This document shows positions 44,875 through 54,702 of a stretch of DNA of 64,000 bases, piece after piece (the first letter of the stretch is position 1; every line of letters starts with the position of its first letter). The stretch spans positions 38,854 through 102,853 of the forward strand of contig NZ_JAQBNR010000004.1 of NCBI RefSeq assembly GCF_028288465.1, given 5' to 3'. The DNA is from Ferruginibacter sp. (lineage in GTDB: Bacteria > Bacteroidota > Bacteroidia > Chitinophagales > Chitinophagaceae). The notes under the pieces are model-generated. The model was not told the origin of the DNA, did no database searches, and was given only the letters and a program-made list of their open reading frames with translations. A program made the translations under genes and the position numbers.

Positions 44875-46008
44875 TCAAATTTTATCGAAAATGCGATAAT
44901 AAGCATTGAGCATTTCAGTATCATCAAAAAGTTTAGCCCGTTCCAACGCCTTTTTTGAGTAAGCTTCAAGTAGACTTGGGTTTGTTAAATAGGTTATCAT
45001 CTTATTTGCAAGAGAATCATCATTTTGCTCGGCCAGCAATCCGTATTTTTCATTGTCAACTAATTCTTTGCAACCACTACAATTAGTAACAATAACCGGC
45101 TTACCTAATATCATTGCTTCACACAATACTGTGGGTAAGGCCTCAGAAACAGAACTCATAATAAAAGCATCTGCCGTGAGTAAAAGCGGATATGGATTGT
45201 CATAAAACCCTAATATTGATACAACATTATCTAAATTTTCCAATTTGATTAAACGCCGTAGATTTTGCTCTTCATTCCCTTTCCCAACTATTTGCACATT
45301 AAAGGTAAATCCCGTATCTCTCACTATTTTAGAAGCCCGGATAAGGCGATCAAATCCCTTAACTGGTAATAGGCTGCCTAGTGCTATAAATGTAAACGTT
45401 CCGCTTTTTACTATTTGGTTTTTTGTTGCTTTTAGTTTCACAGCTTCAGCATCTATTAGATTGTAGATTACCTCCATGCTGGTGTAGGTGCCAAATACCT
45501 CAAGGAACTCACTCATAGAATCATGGGAAACAAAGCAAATTGTATCAAGCTTTCCGTAACGGTTAATTTTTAATTTGTTTTTGTAATGTTCATTTTCATA
45601 AAACCTGGCAAAATTTCTATAAGATTTATAGGAGCTGTGAACCCAGGCCACCCGCCTTTTTAATCCCTTAATAAAAAATAACAGGTCAGTAAAATTCCCA
45701 TCTAAAAAAGAAATTCCCAGGTCATAATCTTTAGTGATTTTTTTTTTAATCGCCCATCTAAAAATAATTGTAAAACCAACCCGCTTCTGCAAATAAGCCA
45801 ATACCCTTACAAAAAAATCATTCTTAAACAATGCCGTAAGTTTTACCTCATCTGGAATTTGATTAAGGTAAACGCCTTTGTTACATACAATCACTAAATC
45901 AATTTCGTATTTTGAATAATCTATTTTGTGTAGCAAATTTATTAATGTACGCTCCGCTCCCCCACCTACCATCGAGGGCATTAAAAACAACAACTTTTTT
46001 CTTACCAT
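44875..46008 (-). CDS. GT4-family glycosyltransferase
   Basis: 377 residues with the GT-B fold. The N-terminal LFLMPSMVGGGAERTLINLLHKI has the glycine-rich acceptor loop. The C-terminal domain shows FIALGSLLPVKGFDRLIRA, VQIVGKGNEEQNLRRLI, and SEALPTVLCEAMILGKPVIVTNCSGCKELV with the E-x7-E pair. It is a retaining glycosyltransferase acting on a lipid-linked repeat unit in the cytosol; the sugar is unknown. It begins 1 bp after the NodB-like gene at 46010, forming one unit with the two deacetylase-like genes. Confidence 0.9.
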   Translation of the reverse strand: MVRKKLLFLMPSMVGGGAERTLINLLHKIDYSKYEIDLVIVCNKGVYLNQIPDEVKLTALFKNDFFVRVLAYLQKRVGFTIIFRWAIKKKITKDYDLGISFLDGNFTDLLFFIKGLKRRVAWVHSSYKSYRNFARFYENEHYKNKLKINRYGKLDTICFVSHDSMSEFLEVFGTYTSMEVIYNLIDAEAVKLKATKNQIVKSGTFTFIALGSLLPVKGFDRLIRASKIVRDTGFTFNVQIVGKGNEEQNLRRLIKLENLDNVVSILGFYDNPYPLLLTADAFIMSSVSEALPTVLCEAMILGKPVIVTNCSGCKELVDNEKYGLLAEQNDDSLANKMITYLTNPSLLEAYSKKALERAKLFDDTEMLNAYYRIFDKI

Positions 46009-46009
46009 C

Positions 46010-47140
46010 TTAATTACTGTGTTCTATTAAATTACCTAATTGGTCACTTGTCATAAATTCGACGGCCGGCCATTTTTTCATAATACTACGCAAGAGAGTA
46101 CTAAACATTTTTAAATTCTTATCCCTATTGTTTATATCAATTGAACCTATAAAGTTTAAGCGGTGACTACATATAATAGCTGGTTTGTTCCACCTAAATG
46201 CAATTTCAATTCTTTTCAGACACTCATCTGCCACATCTGCATTGCTTTTTAATGAAGGTTCAAAAAATGCATTCCGTAACAAATAGCGTTGTCCAAACTG
46301 GTTGCGCTCTCCCATGTAATGACTAACGACACGTAAATCATGTCGGTTGTGATTAAACAATACTGGCTGAAATTGATTATAAATGCCTTGCAAATATTTA
46401 ACTCCCATACCGGCTAAAACGGTCTCAGATCTCTTGCTCCAGATGTAACAATTGGCTATAAATGACTCTGAAGTAAACCCAAAAATTTCTTTAAACAGAT
46501 CCATGCCCTCATTCAAAATCGCGACCTTATTGTCTAATTCCGTTTCATTGAAATAATCAAGGCCTTCCATATAACAATATTTTAGTTCACATGGAACAGA
46601 GCTTATACTGATCATTTTTAAGTCAAAAGCTTTTCTTAAAAGGTCTTTATGCTGCCCGATACCCAACATCCACCTGTCTACATTAAGATGTTCTCTTCCA
46701 TGAAACTGGGGATGGTAGATTTTGTTTTCAATTCCCTGTTTTATCATTAGAAAAGTGGAAGAATTTTTATCATACTTTTTTAAAGTCTCCGTAAAAGGCT
46801 CAAAATAATATTTACTAAATGCAGACAGCCTGATTTTGTCGAAATCCGGATTAGCAACAACCGTGTTGGCAGTTATAACGGCAAAATGCCCGTTCGAATC
46901 TTTAACACTGCATAGTATTTCAAACAATGCGGTTAAATCACTACTATTTTCTAAGCAATCATATTTTAGATAAGGGTCTCTTTCGACATTTAAGTTTTCT
47001 GCTGAAAGTTTTGAATAAATCTCTTTCGATGGCATTCTTATGCTTCCCCAATCATCAGATTCTATCACTACAATTTTTCTTGGAGTGCACCATCCCCGAG
47101 CGTTAATATAATTCCGTTTAACTTTTGATAGTATATTCAT
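46010..47140 (-). CDS. NodB-like polysaccharide deacetylase homologue, paralogue A
   Basis: 376 residues. IVVIESDDWGSIRMPS carries a twin-Asp motif (D29, D30) like NodB motif 1. HPQFHGREHLNVDRW carries H143, H147 and H151, which fit the metal-binding HxxxH of motif 2. IICSHRLNF near the C-terminus offers a late catalytic His. No signal peptide is visible, so it would act in the cytosol, unusual for a deacetylase of finished polysaccharide. It is closely similar in layout to the next gene (47142). I infer a carbohydrate esterase-like enzyme, perhaps acting on a lipid-linked or nucleotide sugar. Confidence 0.6.
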   Translation of the reverse strand: MNILSKVKRNYINARGWCTPRKIVVIESDDWGSIRMPSKEIYSKLSAENLNVERDPYLKYDCLENSSDLTALFEILCSVKDSNGHFAVITANTVVANPDFDKIRLSAFSKYYFEPFTETLKKYDKNSSTFLMIKQGIENKIYHPQFHGREHLNVDRWMLGIGQHKDLLRKAFDLKMISISSVPCELKYCYMEGLDYFNETELDNKVAILNEGMDLFKEIFGFTSESFIANCYIWSKRSETVLAGMGVKYLQGIYNQFQPVLFNHNRHDLRVVSHYMGERNQFGQRYLLRNAFFEPSLKSNADVADECLKRIEIAFRWNKPAIICSHRLNFIGSIDINNRDKNLKMFSTLLRSIMKKWPAVEFMTSDQLGNLIEHSN

Positions 47141-47141
47141 T

Positions 47142-48266
47142 TTATTTACCGGAAATTATAAACCCCAGTTCTTCCGAAGTAATAAACGTTGCGTCAGGCC
47201 ACCTGTTAATTATACTCTTTAATAGGGTTTTTAATTGCCTCAATCCCTTTTCCCTGTTTGTCAAATTAAGAAACCCGGTATAATTAACTCTGTGGCTGCT
47301 AATAACCGCCGGTTTATTCCAGTTAAATGCAATTTTAATTTCATTCATACAACTGTCAACCCAGTCATTTTTTAAATGAGAAGATGGCTCAAAAAAACAA
47401 TTCCTTGTAAGGTAGGTTTGTCCAAATTTATTTTTTTGACCAATATAACGAAAATTTCGTTTGTACTTTTCATTACCCATCGGCTCCTTTTGTATTTTAG
47501 AGGTTCCAATAAATTTAATACCGCCTTCATGTAGCGTTTTTTCCAATTGATTGTTAAATGGTCCATTAGTGGGAACAAAAAATGTACTTCTATAGCCAAA
47601 GAGTTGTTCAAATAAATCCAGCCCTTCCGTTATAACCGTCTTCTGGTATTCAATTTCTCCAACATCAATTATATCAAACGCCGCCTGGTATGATATTCGG
47701 TTAATTGGATCACGCGGGGATATCCCATAAACCTGCTCTTCGAAAGCCGAACGCGTATCGGGGTTATTAAGCTGAAGTGCTTTTAACCAGCTATGAACAT
47801 TCAGGTGCTCTCTTCCATGAAATTGTGGCAAAAATATTTTTTCACGAATCCCCTGTTTCCAAAGTTCAAAAGAATTGGCATGTTGGGGATATCGTTCAAG
47901 GGTTACATTAAACGGTTCGTAAAAATATTCCTTATTTGCAGCGTCTTTTATTTTACCAAAATCAGGGTTGGCAACAACAGCCACAACAGTAAAAACGGCA
48001 GGTTTTCCACTACCATCTTTTACAGAATGTAGTACTTCGAATAAATTCGTCAGGTCGCTTTCAGATGCAAGGCTATCATTTTTCAAATACCTTTCTTCAT
48101 CCTTATTTAAAGGCTTTATTCCTAAATTGAAAAGCCTATCATAAGCTTCTTTTGATGACATTCTGATTGCTCCCCAGTCATCTGATTCCAATACTACAAT
48201 TTTCTGATTAGTTCTCCATCCAGGTAGATTGGATAAATTGCGGACTATACTTTTTTTAATCCTCAT
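47142..48266 (-). CDS. NodB-like polysaccharide deacetylase homologue, paralogue B
   Basis: 374 residues, paralogue of the downstream gene. IVVLESDDWGAIRMSS holds D29/D30, and LPQFHGREHLNVHSW holds H150 and H154; VISSHRVNYTGFLNLTNREKG matches the C-terminal His block of the other copy. The first His of HPQFH in paralogue A is Leu here, so the metal site may differ. Only 1 bp separates the two genes. The divergence between the copies is large enough to rule out a recent duplication. The function is inferred as deacetylase-like; a regulatory or non-catalytic copy is possible. Confidence 0.6.
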   Translation of the reverse strand: MRIKKSIVRNLSNLPGWRTNQKIVVLESDDWGAIRMSSKEAYDRLFNLGIKPLNKDEERYLKNDSLASESDLTNLFEVLHSVKDGSGKPAVFTVVAVVANPDFGKIKDAANKEYFYEPFNVTLERYPQHANSFELWKQGIREKIFLPQFHGREHLNVHSWLKALQLNNPDTRSAFEEQVYGISPRDPINRISYQAAFDIIDVGEIEYQKTVITEGLDLFEQLFGYRSTFFVPTNGPFNNQLEKTLHEGGIKFIGTSKIQKEPMGNEKYKRNFRYIGQKNKFGQTYLTRNCFFEPSSHLKNDWVDSCMNEIKIAFNWNKPAVISSHRVNYTGFLNLTNREKGLRQLKTLLKSIINRWPDATFITSEELGFIISGK

Positions 48267-48537
48267 TTAATCAGCTGGTTTATTGATAAACTATGATACA
48301 TTCACTTAAATATTAAATAAAACAGGTTATTAAATTTCATTAATAAAGGAACTGGTATTAGCTTATCACTAATTTTAAATACAACTTCGATAAAATAGAT
48401 AGCTTAAGAGTTTTCACGGTAATATCAAAGCTTTTGATAATTTTGTTACCACAATATGATTTTGTAAAAAGCTTTAAAAAAAAGAAAATTCAATTTAGTA
48501 TCACCAATAAGTACTGAAGACCGTAACCCGTTCATTT

Positions 48538-49671
48538 CTAGTTATCGTAAACTATGTACGAATTCTTTCTATTTATTATGTCGTCTTTCAATCTATTAAC
48601 GTTGGTAACTTGTCTTAAAATAGAGCCAGAGTCTAATATTGAAATTAAAATTTTCTGATAAGTTAATTCTCCTCCATGAAAACCATCAATTGTCTCATTA
48701 TCACTTGAATTACACAGTGCAACTTTAGAGAAGTCATACACTTCAAAATCGTATTTTTCGAAGATTGGCTTTATTCGCTGATAAAGATCTATTAAATAAA
48801 GATAATTACCGCTTTCCACCATTTTACTATATACTTTATCAGCAAACGGAGGTAAAAATGCGATTACATTTATTTGCTGGCTCTTACAATAATTTAAAAA
48901 TTCACTTAATTTGATAAGCGCTTTTTCATTAACGGATTTGCAATATTCAAAATGTCTGTTACCATGCTTGATTCTATCAAATGTGTTTGAATTGTTAAAA
49001 TCGTTTGCTGTTGTATCCTTATTTATTAACTTTTGAATTTGTGATCCATAATAAATACTGCCGTCATTTCTAAATCCTGTATTATTCACTATGGCATTTA
49101 ATCCTATTTTGCTGATAAAATTGGAATGCTGCTTATTAAAAGTGTTAAGAGTATATTTACCTGCAAAGAGATCAGCGTAGCAAGTTTTATAGGTAGGAAA
49201 TATTTTAGGAATAAACGTAAAACTGCTTTGCCATGATTTGGGTGAGGGTGTTGAGTTCAAATTATCATACGATGCATTAAACATCCATTGGTCAAGTCCT
49301 ACTATAATGTATTGGGGATGTTTAGATTTAGGTAAGCTTTGAATGAATGGTTCAAAATCATTTATACTCGAAATTGTATACCCTGCATTGTAAAACGTAG
49401 TGTCAAACATGCGCCCTCTAAATTGCAAAACACGGGACGATCCTAATGCCCAGACGCTTTTATTTTCATTTGAGTTAAGATAAGCCCATTTTACAAAACC
49501 ATAATTATTTTCATGATAGGCATATCCAATTAAATATTTTTCTTTGCCGGATAAAATTTTATCAATTTTAAAAAAAGCTTCTTTGGATTGCCACAAAACA
49601 TAGGTCGGAATAATTAAATAAAGAATTACCGGCGCAGTAAATAAAAATAATTGAATTAAAAATTTTTTCAT
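48538..49671 (-). CDS. SGNH-like membrane-anchored protein, partner of MBOAT copy 2
   Basis: 377 residues. After one N-terminal helix (about 5-27) comes an extracytoplasmic domain with VWALGSSRVLQFRG (GDSL-type nucleophile block, about 73-86), a central VIAFLPPFADKVY strand, and DGFHGGELTY near 335 with the Asp-x-x-His pair. It fits the DltD/AlgJ-like partner class better than copy 1 because both catalytic positions are visible. It starts 2 bp after the MBOAT gene stop. I infer periplasmic O-acylation of the polysaccharide. Confidence 0.68.
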   Translation of the reverse strand: MKKFLIQLFLFTAPVILYLIIPTYVLWQSKEAFFKIDKILSGKEKYLIGYAYHENNYGFVKWAYLNSNENKSVWALGSSRVLQFRGRMFDTTFYNAGYTISSINDFEPFIQSLPKSKHPQYIIVGLDQWMFNASYDNLNSTPSPKSWQSSFTFIPKIFPTYKTCYADLFAGKYTLNTFNKQHSNFISKIGLNAIVNNTGFRNDGSIYYGSQIQKLINKDTTANDFNNSNTFDRIKHGNRHFEYCKSVNEKALIKLSEFLNYCKSQQINVIAFLPPFADKVYSKMVESGNYLYLIDLYQRIKPIFEKYDFEVYDFSKVALCNSSDNETIDGFHGGELTYQKILISILDSGSILRQVTNVNRLKDDIINRKNSYIVYDN

Positions 49672-49673
49672 CC

Positions 49674-51122
49674 CTAAAATTGAAAATAGATAAATTGCTG
49701 TTCATTTCCCGTGAAGTGGAAAATTGCCACAATAATGGCATAATACATTGCCCATCTTAAAGGTTTATACCATTTTATTCCTAAATTTTCAATTGCATAT
49801 TGTTGTTCTCTTCCGATCCATTCAATGATCAGAAATATGAATATCAACAAAACTATTGGAACTGCTTTTTCCATCCCTGAAAAATTGGGCCTAGTAAATA
49901 GTGTACTCGAAAAAATTTTAGAGATATACTTAAAAGCGTTTGTTACACTATTCGCCCGAAAAAAGATCCAGGCAAATACAGTTAAACTAAAAGTAATTCC
50001 GATATTAAAGAAATCTTTTAGAGATGGGAAATACCTTCCCTTGGCTACAATTTCGAGGTTGTTTCGATTTGTATTGAATATTACGGAAGGCGTTATATAT
50101 AACGCATTTAGCAATCCCCACACAATAAAAGTCCAATTTGCACCATGCCAAAAACCACTTACAAGAAAGATAATAAAGGTATTCCTTACCTTAAACCATA
50201 TACCACCTTTACTGCCCCCCAATGGGATGTATAAATAGTCTTTAAACCATGAGGATAGCGAAATGTGCCATCTTCTCCAAAATTCAGCAATATCCCGGGA
50301 GAAATATGGAAAGGCGAAGTTTCGCAAAAGGTCTATTCCAAATAGACGAGCTGTCCCTAACGCAATATCAGAGTATCCTGAAAAATCACAATATATCTGG
50401 AAAGTAAAAAATAAGGCACCGAAAATTAACGTACTTCCTGAATATGCCGCTGAATTATTAAAAATTGTATTGGCATATTCGGCGCAGTTATCAGCTATTA
50501 CAATTTTTTTGAATAAGCCCCACAATATTTGTCTTAATCCATCAATAGCCTTAGCATAGTCAAATGTCCTTTTTTTAAGAATTTGAGGTAAAAGATGTGT
50601 TGCCCTTTCTATTGGTCCAGCAACAAGCAAAGGGAAAAAGCTTACAAATACAGAATAGTTAATGAAGCCTCTTTCAGGCCTTATTCTATTTTTGTATATG
50701 TCAATTATATAGGATAAGCCATGAAAAGTATAAAAAGAAATACCGACTGGAAGTACCACTTGTAACGTGCCGAAATTTGCTTTAAATCCTAATTGCGTTA
50801 GGCCACTAACAAATGATGCAGCAAAAAAGTTATAATATTTAAAAACTCCCAAAAATCCCAAGTTGATACTTATACTAAGCCACAACCAAAACATTTTCCT
50901 TTGTCTATTATTTGCCTCGTATATTTTAATCCCTGTATAATAGTCCAGTAAAGTGGAAAAAATAAGTAAAAACATAAATCGCCAGTCCCAGCAAGCATAA
51001 AAAAAATAGCTTGAAAAAAGCAGCAAAATATTTTGAAGTCTGAGATTTCCCTTCGTTGCGAACCAGTGAAGTATGAAAACAATTGGTAAGAATATTGCAA
51101 AGTTTAGCGAATTAAAAAACAT
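49674..51122 (-). CDS. MBOAT-family O-acyltransferase (AlgI/DltB-like), copy 2
   Basis: 482 residues, polytopic. It shares with copy 1 the blocks SFYTFHGLSYIIDIYK, PLLVAGPIERATHLLPQ, YCDFSGYSDIALGTARLFG, EFWRRWHISLSSWFKDYLYIPLGG and SGFWHGANWTFIVWG with the invariant His. It should move acyl groups through the inner membrane for its SGNH-like partner encoded 2 bp downstream. Two complete MBOAT/SGNH modules in one locus suggest two O-acylated sugar positions. Confidence 0.92.
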   Translation of the reverse strand: MFFNSLNFAIFLPIVFILHWFATKGNLRLQNILLLFSSYFFYACWDWRFMFLLIFSTLLDYYTGIKIYEANNRQRKMFWLWLSISINLGFLGVFKYYNFFAASFVSGLTQLGFKANFGTLQVVLPVGISFYTFHGLSYIIDIYKNRIRPERGFINYSVFVSFFPLLVAGPIERATHLLPQILKKRTFDYAKAIDGLRQILWGLFKKIVIADNCAEYANTIFNNSAAYSGSTLIFGALFFTFQIYCDFSGYSDIALGTARLFGIDLLRNFAFPYFSRDIAEFWRRWHISLSSWFKDYLYIPLGGSKGGIWFKVRNTFIIFLVSGFWHGANWTFIVWGLLNALYITPSVIFNTNRNNLEIVAKGRYFPSLKDFFNIGITFSLTVFAWIFFRANSVTNAFKYISKIFSSTLFTRPNFSGMEKAVPIVLLIFIFLIIEWIGREQQYAIENLGIKWYKPLRWAMYYAIIVAIFHFTGNEQQFIYFQF

Positions 51123-51343
51123 ATTGTTTATCTATATTGTAATTCTTTGAACTGGTAAGACAAATTTGCAAATCACAATTTCAAATAGTATCCTCCAAAA
51201 GGTGAGAATTGGCTTTCTTAAATTTGCTTGAAAAAAGATTGGAAATTCATCGGCTCGATTCTAAAACAGATGGTAATTTAAAATAAAAATTATGCAGCTG
51301 TTCTAATTTATATCAACCGTTAAACCATTTTATAAATGTTACG

Positions 51344-52627
51344 CTAACTGCCCAATATAGATTTTATAAAATCTATGACGGGCACGTGGTCTTGATAAAT
51401 AAAAAACAAAAAAGGATTGCCAATGTATGCTAACAGTCCCGTAGTATCAACCAAAAATCTCAAAGCCACAATAATAAAAAAAATTAAAACGGGCGCGGTA
51501 ACCAATTGAAGCATTTTAAAACCAGGTCTATTTTTTAAAGAGTTGATATTTAAAACAATCACTGCTATCGCAAAAAGCCTTGCAACACCTATAAACCTTG
51601 ATCCCGAGGGAAATAAACTAACCAAATTTGCTACACCTGCAAAGAACAGGGTGAATCCAAACAACGTAAATAACCCCATATTTTCCATTAAGTATTTTCT
51701 ATTAAATACATAGACATAAATTATCATTACTGCAATAAAGTAATCAATTGCCTTACCAAAATATTGAATGTACCAGTTGGCAGTTGAAATACTTTCTACT
51801 TCACTTTCAGCATACCCTTCGTTACCATAAATTGCAACCTTATCCTCTAATAATTCAGGGGCATTAGACTCTAAAACGGTATTGATAGATTCTAATTTTA
51901 CCTGAATAAAAAAACTGGTAAGTATATAAAAGATGAAAAATAAATGGACATTCTTAGGCAAATAAATATAAACCAATAAAACAGCTACGGGTATAAAAAA
52001 GGAAAAATGCACGAAAACGGAAGCAATTGCAACGAAAACATATTTTGTATTTTTTTCAAATAAAAAAGGCATGGCACCAAAAAAAAATAGGTGAGCTGCC
52101 GTGCTGAACCGAACAAATTGCAATGCCTGGATTGGGAATATAAATAAAAAAGAAAATAAAACCAATATTTGAAATTTGGTAAAATCTCCTTGTACTTTAT
52201 CGATAATGTAACAGAAATTTCGTGAAAAAAGAAAGCCGTATATTACACCTACAAAAGCAAAAAAGATATGGGAATTATTAGTAAACCTTGAAATAAGGTA
52301 CATCATAAGCGGCCTGAATATATCTAATGACCCTGAATCAGAATAGGCAATGCTGAAAATATCACCAATAGTTTTATTAGTTTTAGCAATTAATTCAAAT
52401 TCTCTTGCATATCTAAAAGCATCCAATTCTTCCGACGTTGTGATAAGGCATAGCCCGACAAATACCGTAAAAAACCAAAGGAAATTTTTATACCGGGGAT
52501 TTTTGAAATCGAACAAAGACTTCACTAACATTCCGAATGGCCACAAAAAGTAAAAGAAATAGTCCAGAACAATATTATTACTATTCTTTCTATTTTTTAT
52601 TGCCGTTCCCGTTAAACCGAAACCCAT
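51344..52627 (-). CDS. Wzy-like polysaccharide polymerase (EpsG-type membrane protein)
   Basis: 427 residues with about ten membrane helices and a large extracytoplasmic loop (about 240-275). The N-terminal EELDAFRYAREFELIAK after the second helix, followed by SGSLDIFRPLMMYLISRFTNN, resembles the EpsG/Wzy group, where an Asp..Arg-Tyr segment precedes a repeated Arg block. Wzy proteins join lipid-linked repeat units at the outer face of the inner membrane. It is the only polymerase candidate in the window, and a flippase lies at 57393, so a Wzx/Wzy route is likely. Sequence conservation in this family is poor. Confidence 0.72.
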   Translation of the reverse strand: MGFGLTGTAIKNRKNSNNIVLDYFFYFLWPFGMLVKSLFDFKNPRYKNFLWFFTVFVGLCLITTSEELDAFRYAREFELIAKTNKTIGDIFSIAYSDSGSLDIFRPLMMYLISRFTNNSHIFFAFVGVIYGFLFSRNFCYIIDKVQGDFTKFQILVLFSFLFIFPIQALQFVRFSTAAHLFFFGAMPFLFEKNTKYVFVAIASVFVHFSFFIPVAVLLVYIYLPKNVHLFFIFYILTSFFIQVKLESINTVLESNAPELLEDKVAIYGNEGYAESEVESISTANWYIQYFGKAIDYFIAVMIIYVYVFNRKYLMENMGLFTLFGFTLFFAGVANLVSLFPSGSRFIGVARLFAIAVIVLNINSLKNRPGFKMLQLVTAPVLIFFIIVALRFLVDTTGLLAYIGNPFLFFIYQDHVPVIDFIKSILGS

Positions 52628-52684
52628 GTTAGCTAAAATTGTATTGATAGATTATGCACCTGCATTAACGATAAACCGGCACAT

Positions 52685-53854
52685 TTAAAATGAGTTGCCA
52701 TTTGTTAATACGCTGTTCAAATTATCCAGTAGATTTTTTGCAACGGTCTTTGGAGAAAGGTAATTCCGAATTTCCTTTCGTTCGCCGAAGTCAATTAGGT
52801 TTTGAGATTTATTGAGAGCTTCCTCCAGCGCATTGAGAATTTCTGCCTTAGAATCAGCAGTAACTACAACGGTATTATGAAGGTGCTGCATTAATTTTCT
52901 TGCCGGGCTGTCCGGTGGACTAATGCTTAGAATCACTCTGTCTGCAACCAAATAGTTGGTCAGTTTGGAGGAAATGAAAACATCATGCTGAATATCGGCA
53001 TCGATATCTACCAAAATTGCACATCGGAAAATAAAGATTTCCGGCTCATCTGTCCAGTTAATCAATTCAATTTTATCTGCAACATGTTTCGAAATGACGG
53101 CCTTCCCAGGATCGATAGATCCCACGAAATAAAGCTTTGCATCTTGATGCCGATTGCAAAAAACAGTAAATGCATCTATCAAATGCTGAATATTTCTTTT
53201 TCCATAAACAGAACCGAGATAAACAAATGATTTTTGCTCAAGGGGGGCCGTTAAGTTATTCTTTAACGGGCTGTATGGATTGGGCAACACAAAGGAATTT
53301 TTTATGTACTTTTCCCCAATCACATTTTTTTGATAGTTTAACATGGACTCATTCGTAGATGAGACGATTGTAGCGTGTTTATAGTAAGGTTTTATAATTG
53401 AAATAATAGATTTTCTAAGTTGTTGATTTTCTCCCCATCCTGCCGTAGAAGGCAAGGGATCAACCGCATGAATGGCCAAAGGAATGTTGAACTTTCGTGA
53501 AATTCGATACCCCAGTTCAAACACGGGAAACCCATAAGCGGAGGATATTACTAACACCAACTCTGGATTGAAGCTATCAACGATTTTTTTTGCGATTTGC
53601 ACTCCTTTGTAAATCCAGGATAATCCTTTAAAATTTTTCCGGGTTAATACGAGTAAAAGTTTATCGAACCGATCATAGTCCAGATTACCTCCGTTTATTT
53701 CATAGAAAATATCAGCAGGTATTTCATTATTAGTAACCTTATTGCATATTATTTCCAGTTCAGGATTTTGAAGAACAAGACTTCCAAGTACATTTTTAAT
53801 AACCAGTCCTGTGGCTGAATTGTTTATATCAAACACAACTAAAAGAATTCTCAT
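52685..53854 (-). CDS. GT4-like glycosyltransferase
   Basis: 389 residues with the GT-B fold. The N-terminal ILLVVFDINNSATGLVIKNV replaces the usual GG loop; VLVISSAYGFPVFELGYRI and IHAVDPLPSTAGWG follow in the acceptor domain. The C-terminal domain has SFVYLGSVYGKRNIQHLIDAF and LYFVGSIDP, with FISSKLTNYLVADRVILSISPPDSPA in the donor-binding position. The classical E-x7-E pair is not obvious, so it belongs to a divergent branch. Its start overlaps the stop of the reductase gene by 4 bp (ATGA), placing it in the L-sugar unit; it may transfer that L-sugar. Confidence 0.8.
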   Translation of the reverse strand: MRILLVVFDINNSATGLVIKNVLGSLVLQNPELEIICNKVTNNEIPADIFYEINGGNLDYDRFDKLLLVLTRKNFKGLSWIYKGVQIAKKIVDSFNPELVLVISSAYGFPVFELGYRISRKFNIPLAIHAVDPLPSTAGWGENQQLRKSIISIIKPYYKHATIVSSTNESMLNYQKNVIGEKYIKNSFVLPNPYSPLKNNLTAPLEQKSFVYLGSVYGKRNIQHLIDAFTVFCNRHQDAKLYFVGSIDPGKAVISKHVADKIELINWTDEPEIFIFRCAILVDIDADIQHDVFISSKLTNYLVADRVILSISPPDSPARKLMQHLHNTVVVTADSKAEILNALEEALNKSQNLIDFGERKEIRNYLSPKTVAKNLLDNLNSVLTNGNSF

Positions 53855-54702
53855 CGATTATATTTATAAAGGTTGTGCTGGTTGATCCATTCTTTTAATT
53901 CTTGTAGCATGCAGTTATAACCTGGCACTTCAAATTCAAAGACTTTCGATTTTGTCAGGCTCTTATCAACCCGGTATTTATCCGTTGGCTTTATTGTAAC
54001 ACTGTCATTTTTAAAATTGAGATTTAGCAACTGTAGCAATTCATATTTTGAAATTTTGACTCCGTTAGTGACATGAAGCAATCCACTTAGATTATAATTG
54101 AGCGCTTTTTCAATTGATTTTGCCAGCTCTAATGTGGATATTCCGCTCCAGAATGCATCAGTGTAGCCATTGACCTCACTGGATTGATGCATGAACCAAT
54201 CAAATAGACCTTCGCCCCTTGGTTTCAGTTCGGGACCAATAATAGAGGTACGCAAAGTCAGGTGTCGTTCACCATTGATTTCGCCTAATGCCTTAGATCT
54301 GCCATACACATCATCAGCATCGCGAAAACTATCTTCGCCATAAGCGCCCTTTTTGCCATTAAACACACAGTCTGTGCTGATGTGAATGAGTTTACTTCCA
54401 ATTTCATTGGCAATTCTTACCAGGTAATTCGGAAAAAATGCATTCAGGTAAACAGCATTATCCGGGCTAGCCCTCGACTCGTTTATTAATGCACCTATAC
54501 AATTGATTATGTAATCAGGCGATATCATTTTTAGCATTTGTGCTACTTCTTCAGTTTTTAGCACATCACAAATAATACTGTCAGTTGTTAGTTTGTTTCT
54601 ATAACTTGTATTGTACATAGTATAACTACCCAGTTCATTCAGATAGTGATATACTACATGACCGGCCATCCCTGTAGCACCAAAAACAATTATCTTTTTC
54701 AT
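53851..54702 (-). CDS. RmlD-like SDR reductase for a UDP-L-amino sugar (WbvR-like)
   Basis: 283 residues. It has the extended-SDR motif IIVFGATGMAGHVVY (about 3-17), INCIGALINES, LIHISTDCVFNGKKG with the active-site Thr, and the YxxxK pair in DVYGRSKALGE. RmlD-like proteins in loci with a CapE-like dehydratase and a CapG-like 2-epimerase reduce the C4 ketone of UDP-2-acetamido-2,6-dideoxy-L-hexosulose. The protein is much shorter than CapF/FnlB (about 370 residues with a C-terminal cupin), so the UDP-L-RhaNAc / UDP-L-QuiNAc branch (WbvR type) is more likely than UDP-L-FucNAc. That choice is inference. It overlaps both neighbours by 4 bp. Confidence 0.83.
   Translation of the reverse strand: MKKIIVFGATGMAGHVVYHYLNELGSYTMYNTSYRNKLTTDSIICDVLKTEEVAQMLKMISPDYIINCIGALINESRASPDNAVYLNAFFPNYLVRIANEIGSKLIHISTDCVFNGKKGAYGEDSFRDADDVYGRSKALGEINGERHLTLRTSIIGPELKPRGEGLFDWFMHQSSEVNGYTDAFWSGISTLELAKSIEKALNYNLSGLLHVTNGVKISKYELLQLLNLNFKNDSVTIKPTDKYRVDKSLTKSKVFEFEVPGYNCMLQELKEWINQHNLYKYNR

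Noticed and set aside
42302..51122. Assembly duplication explaining the paired MBOAT and deacetylase-like genes
   Set aside because: The copies differ at many positions at both DNA and protein level, so they are old paralogues, not an artefact.
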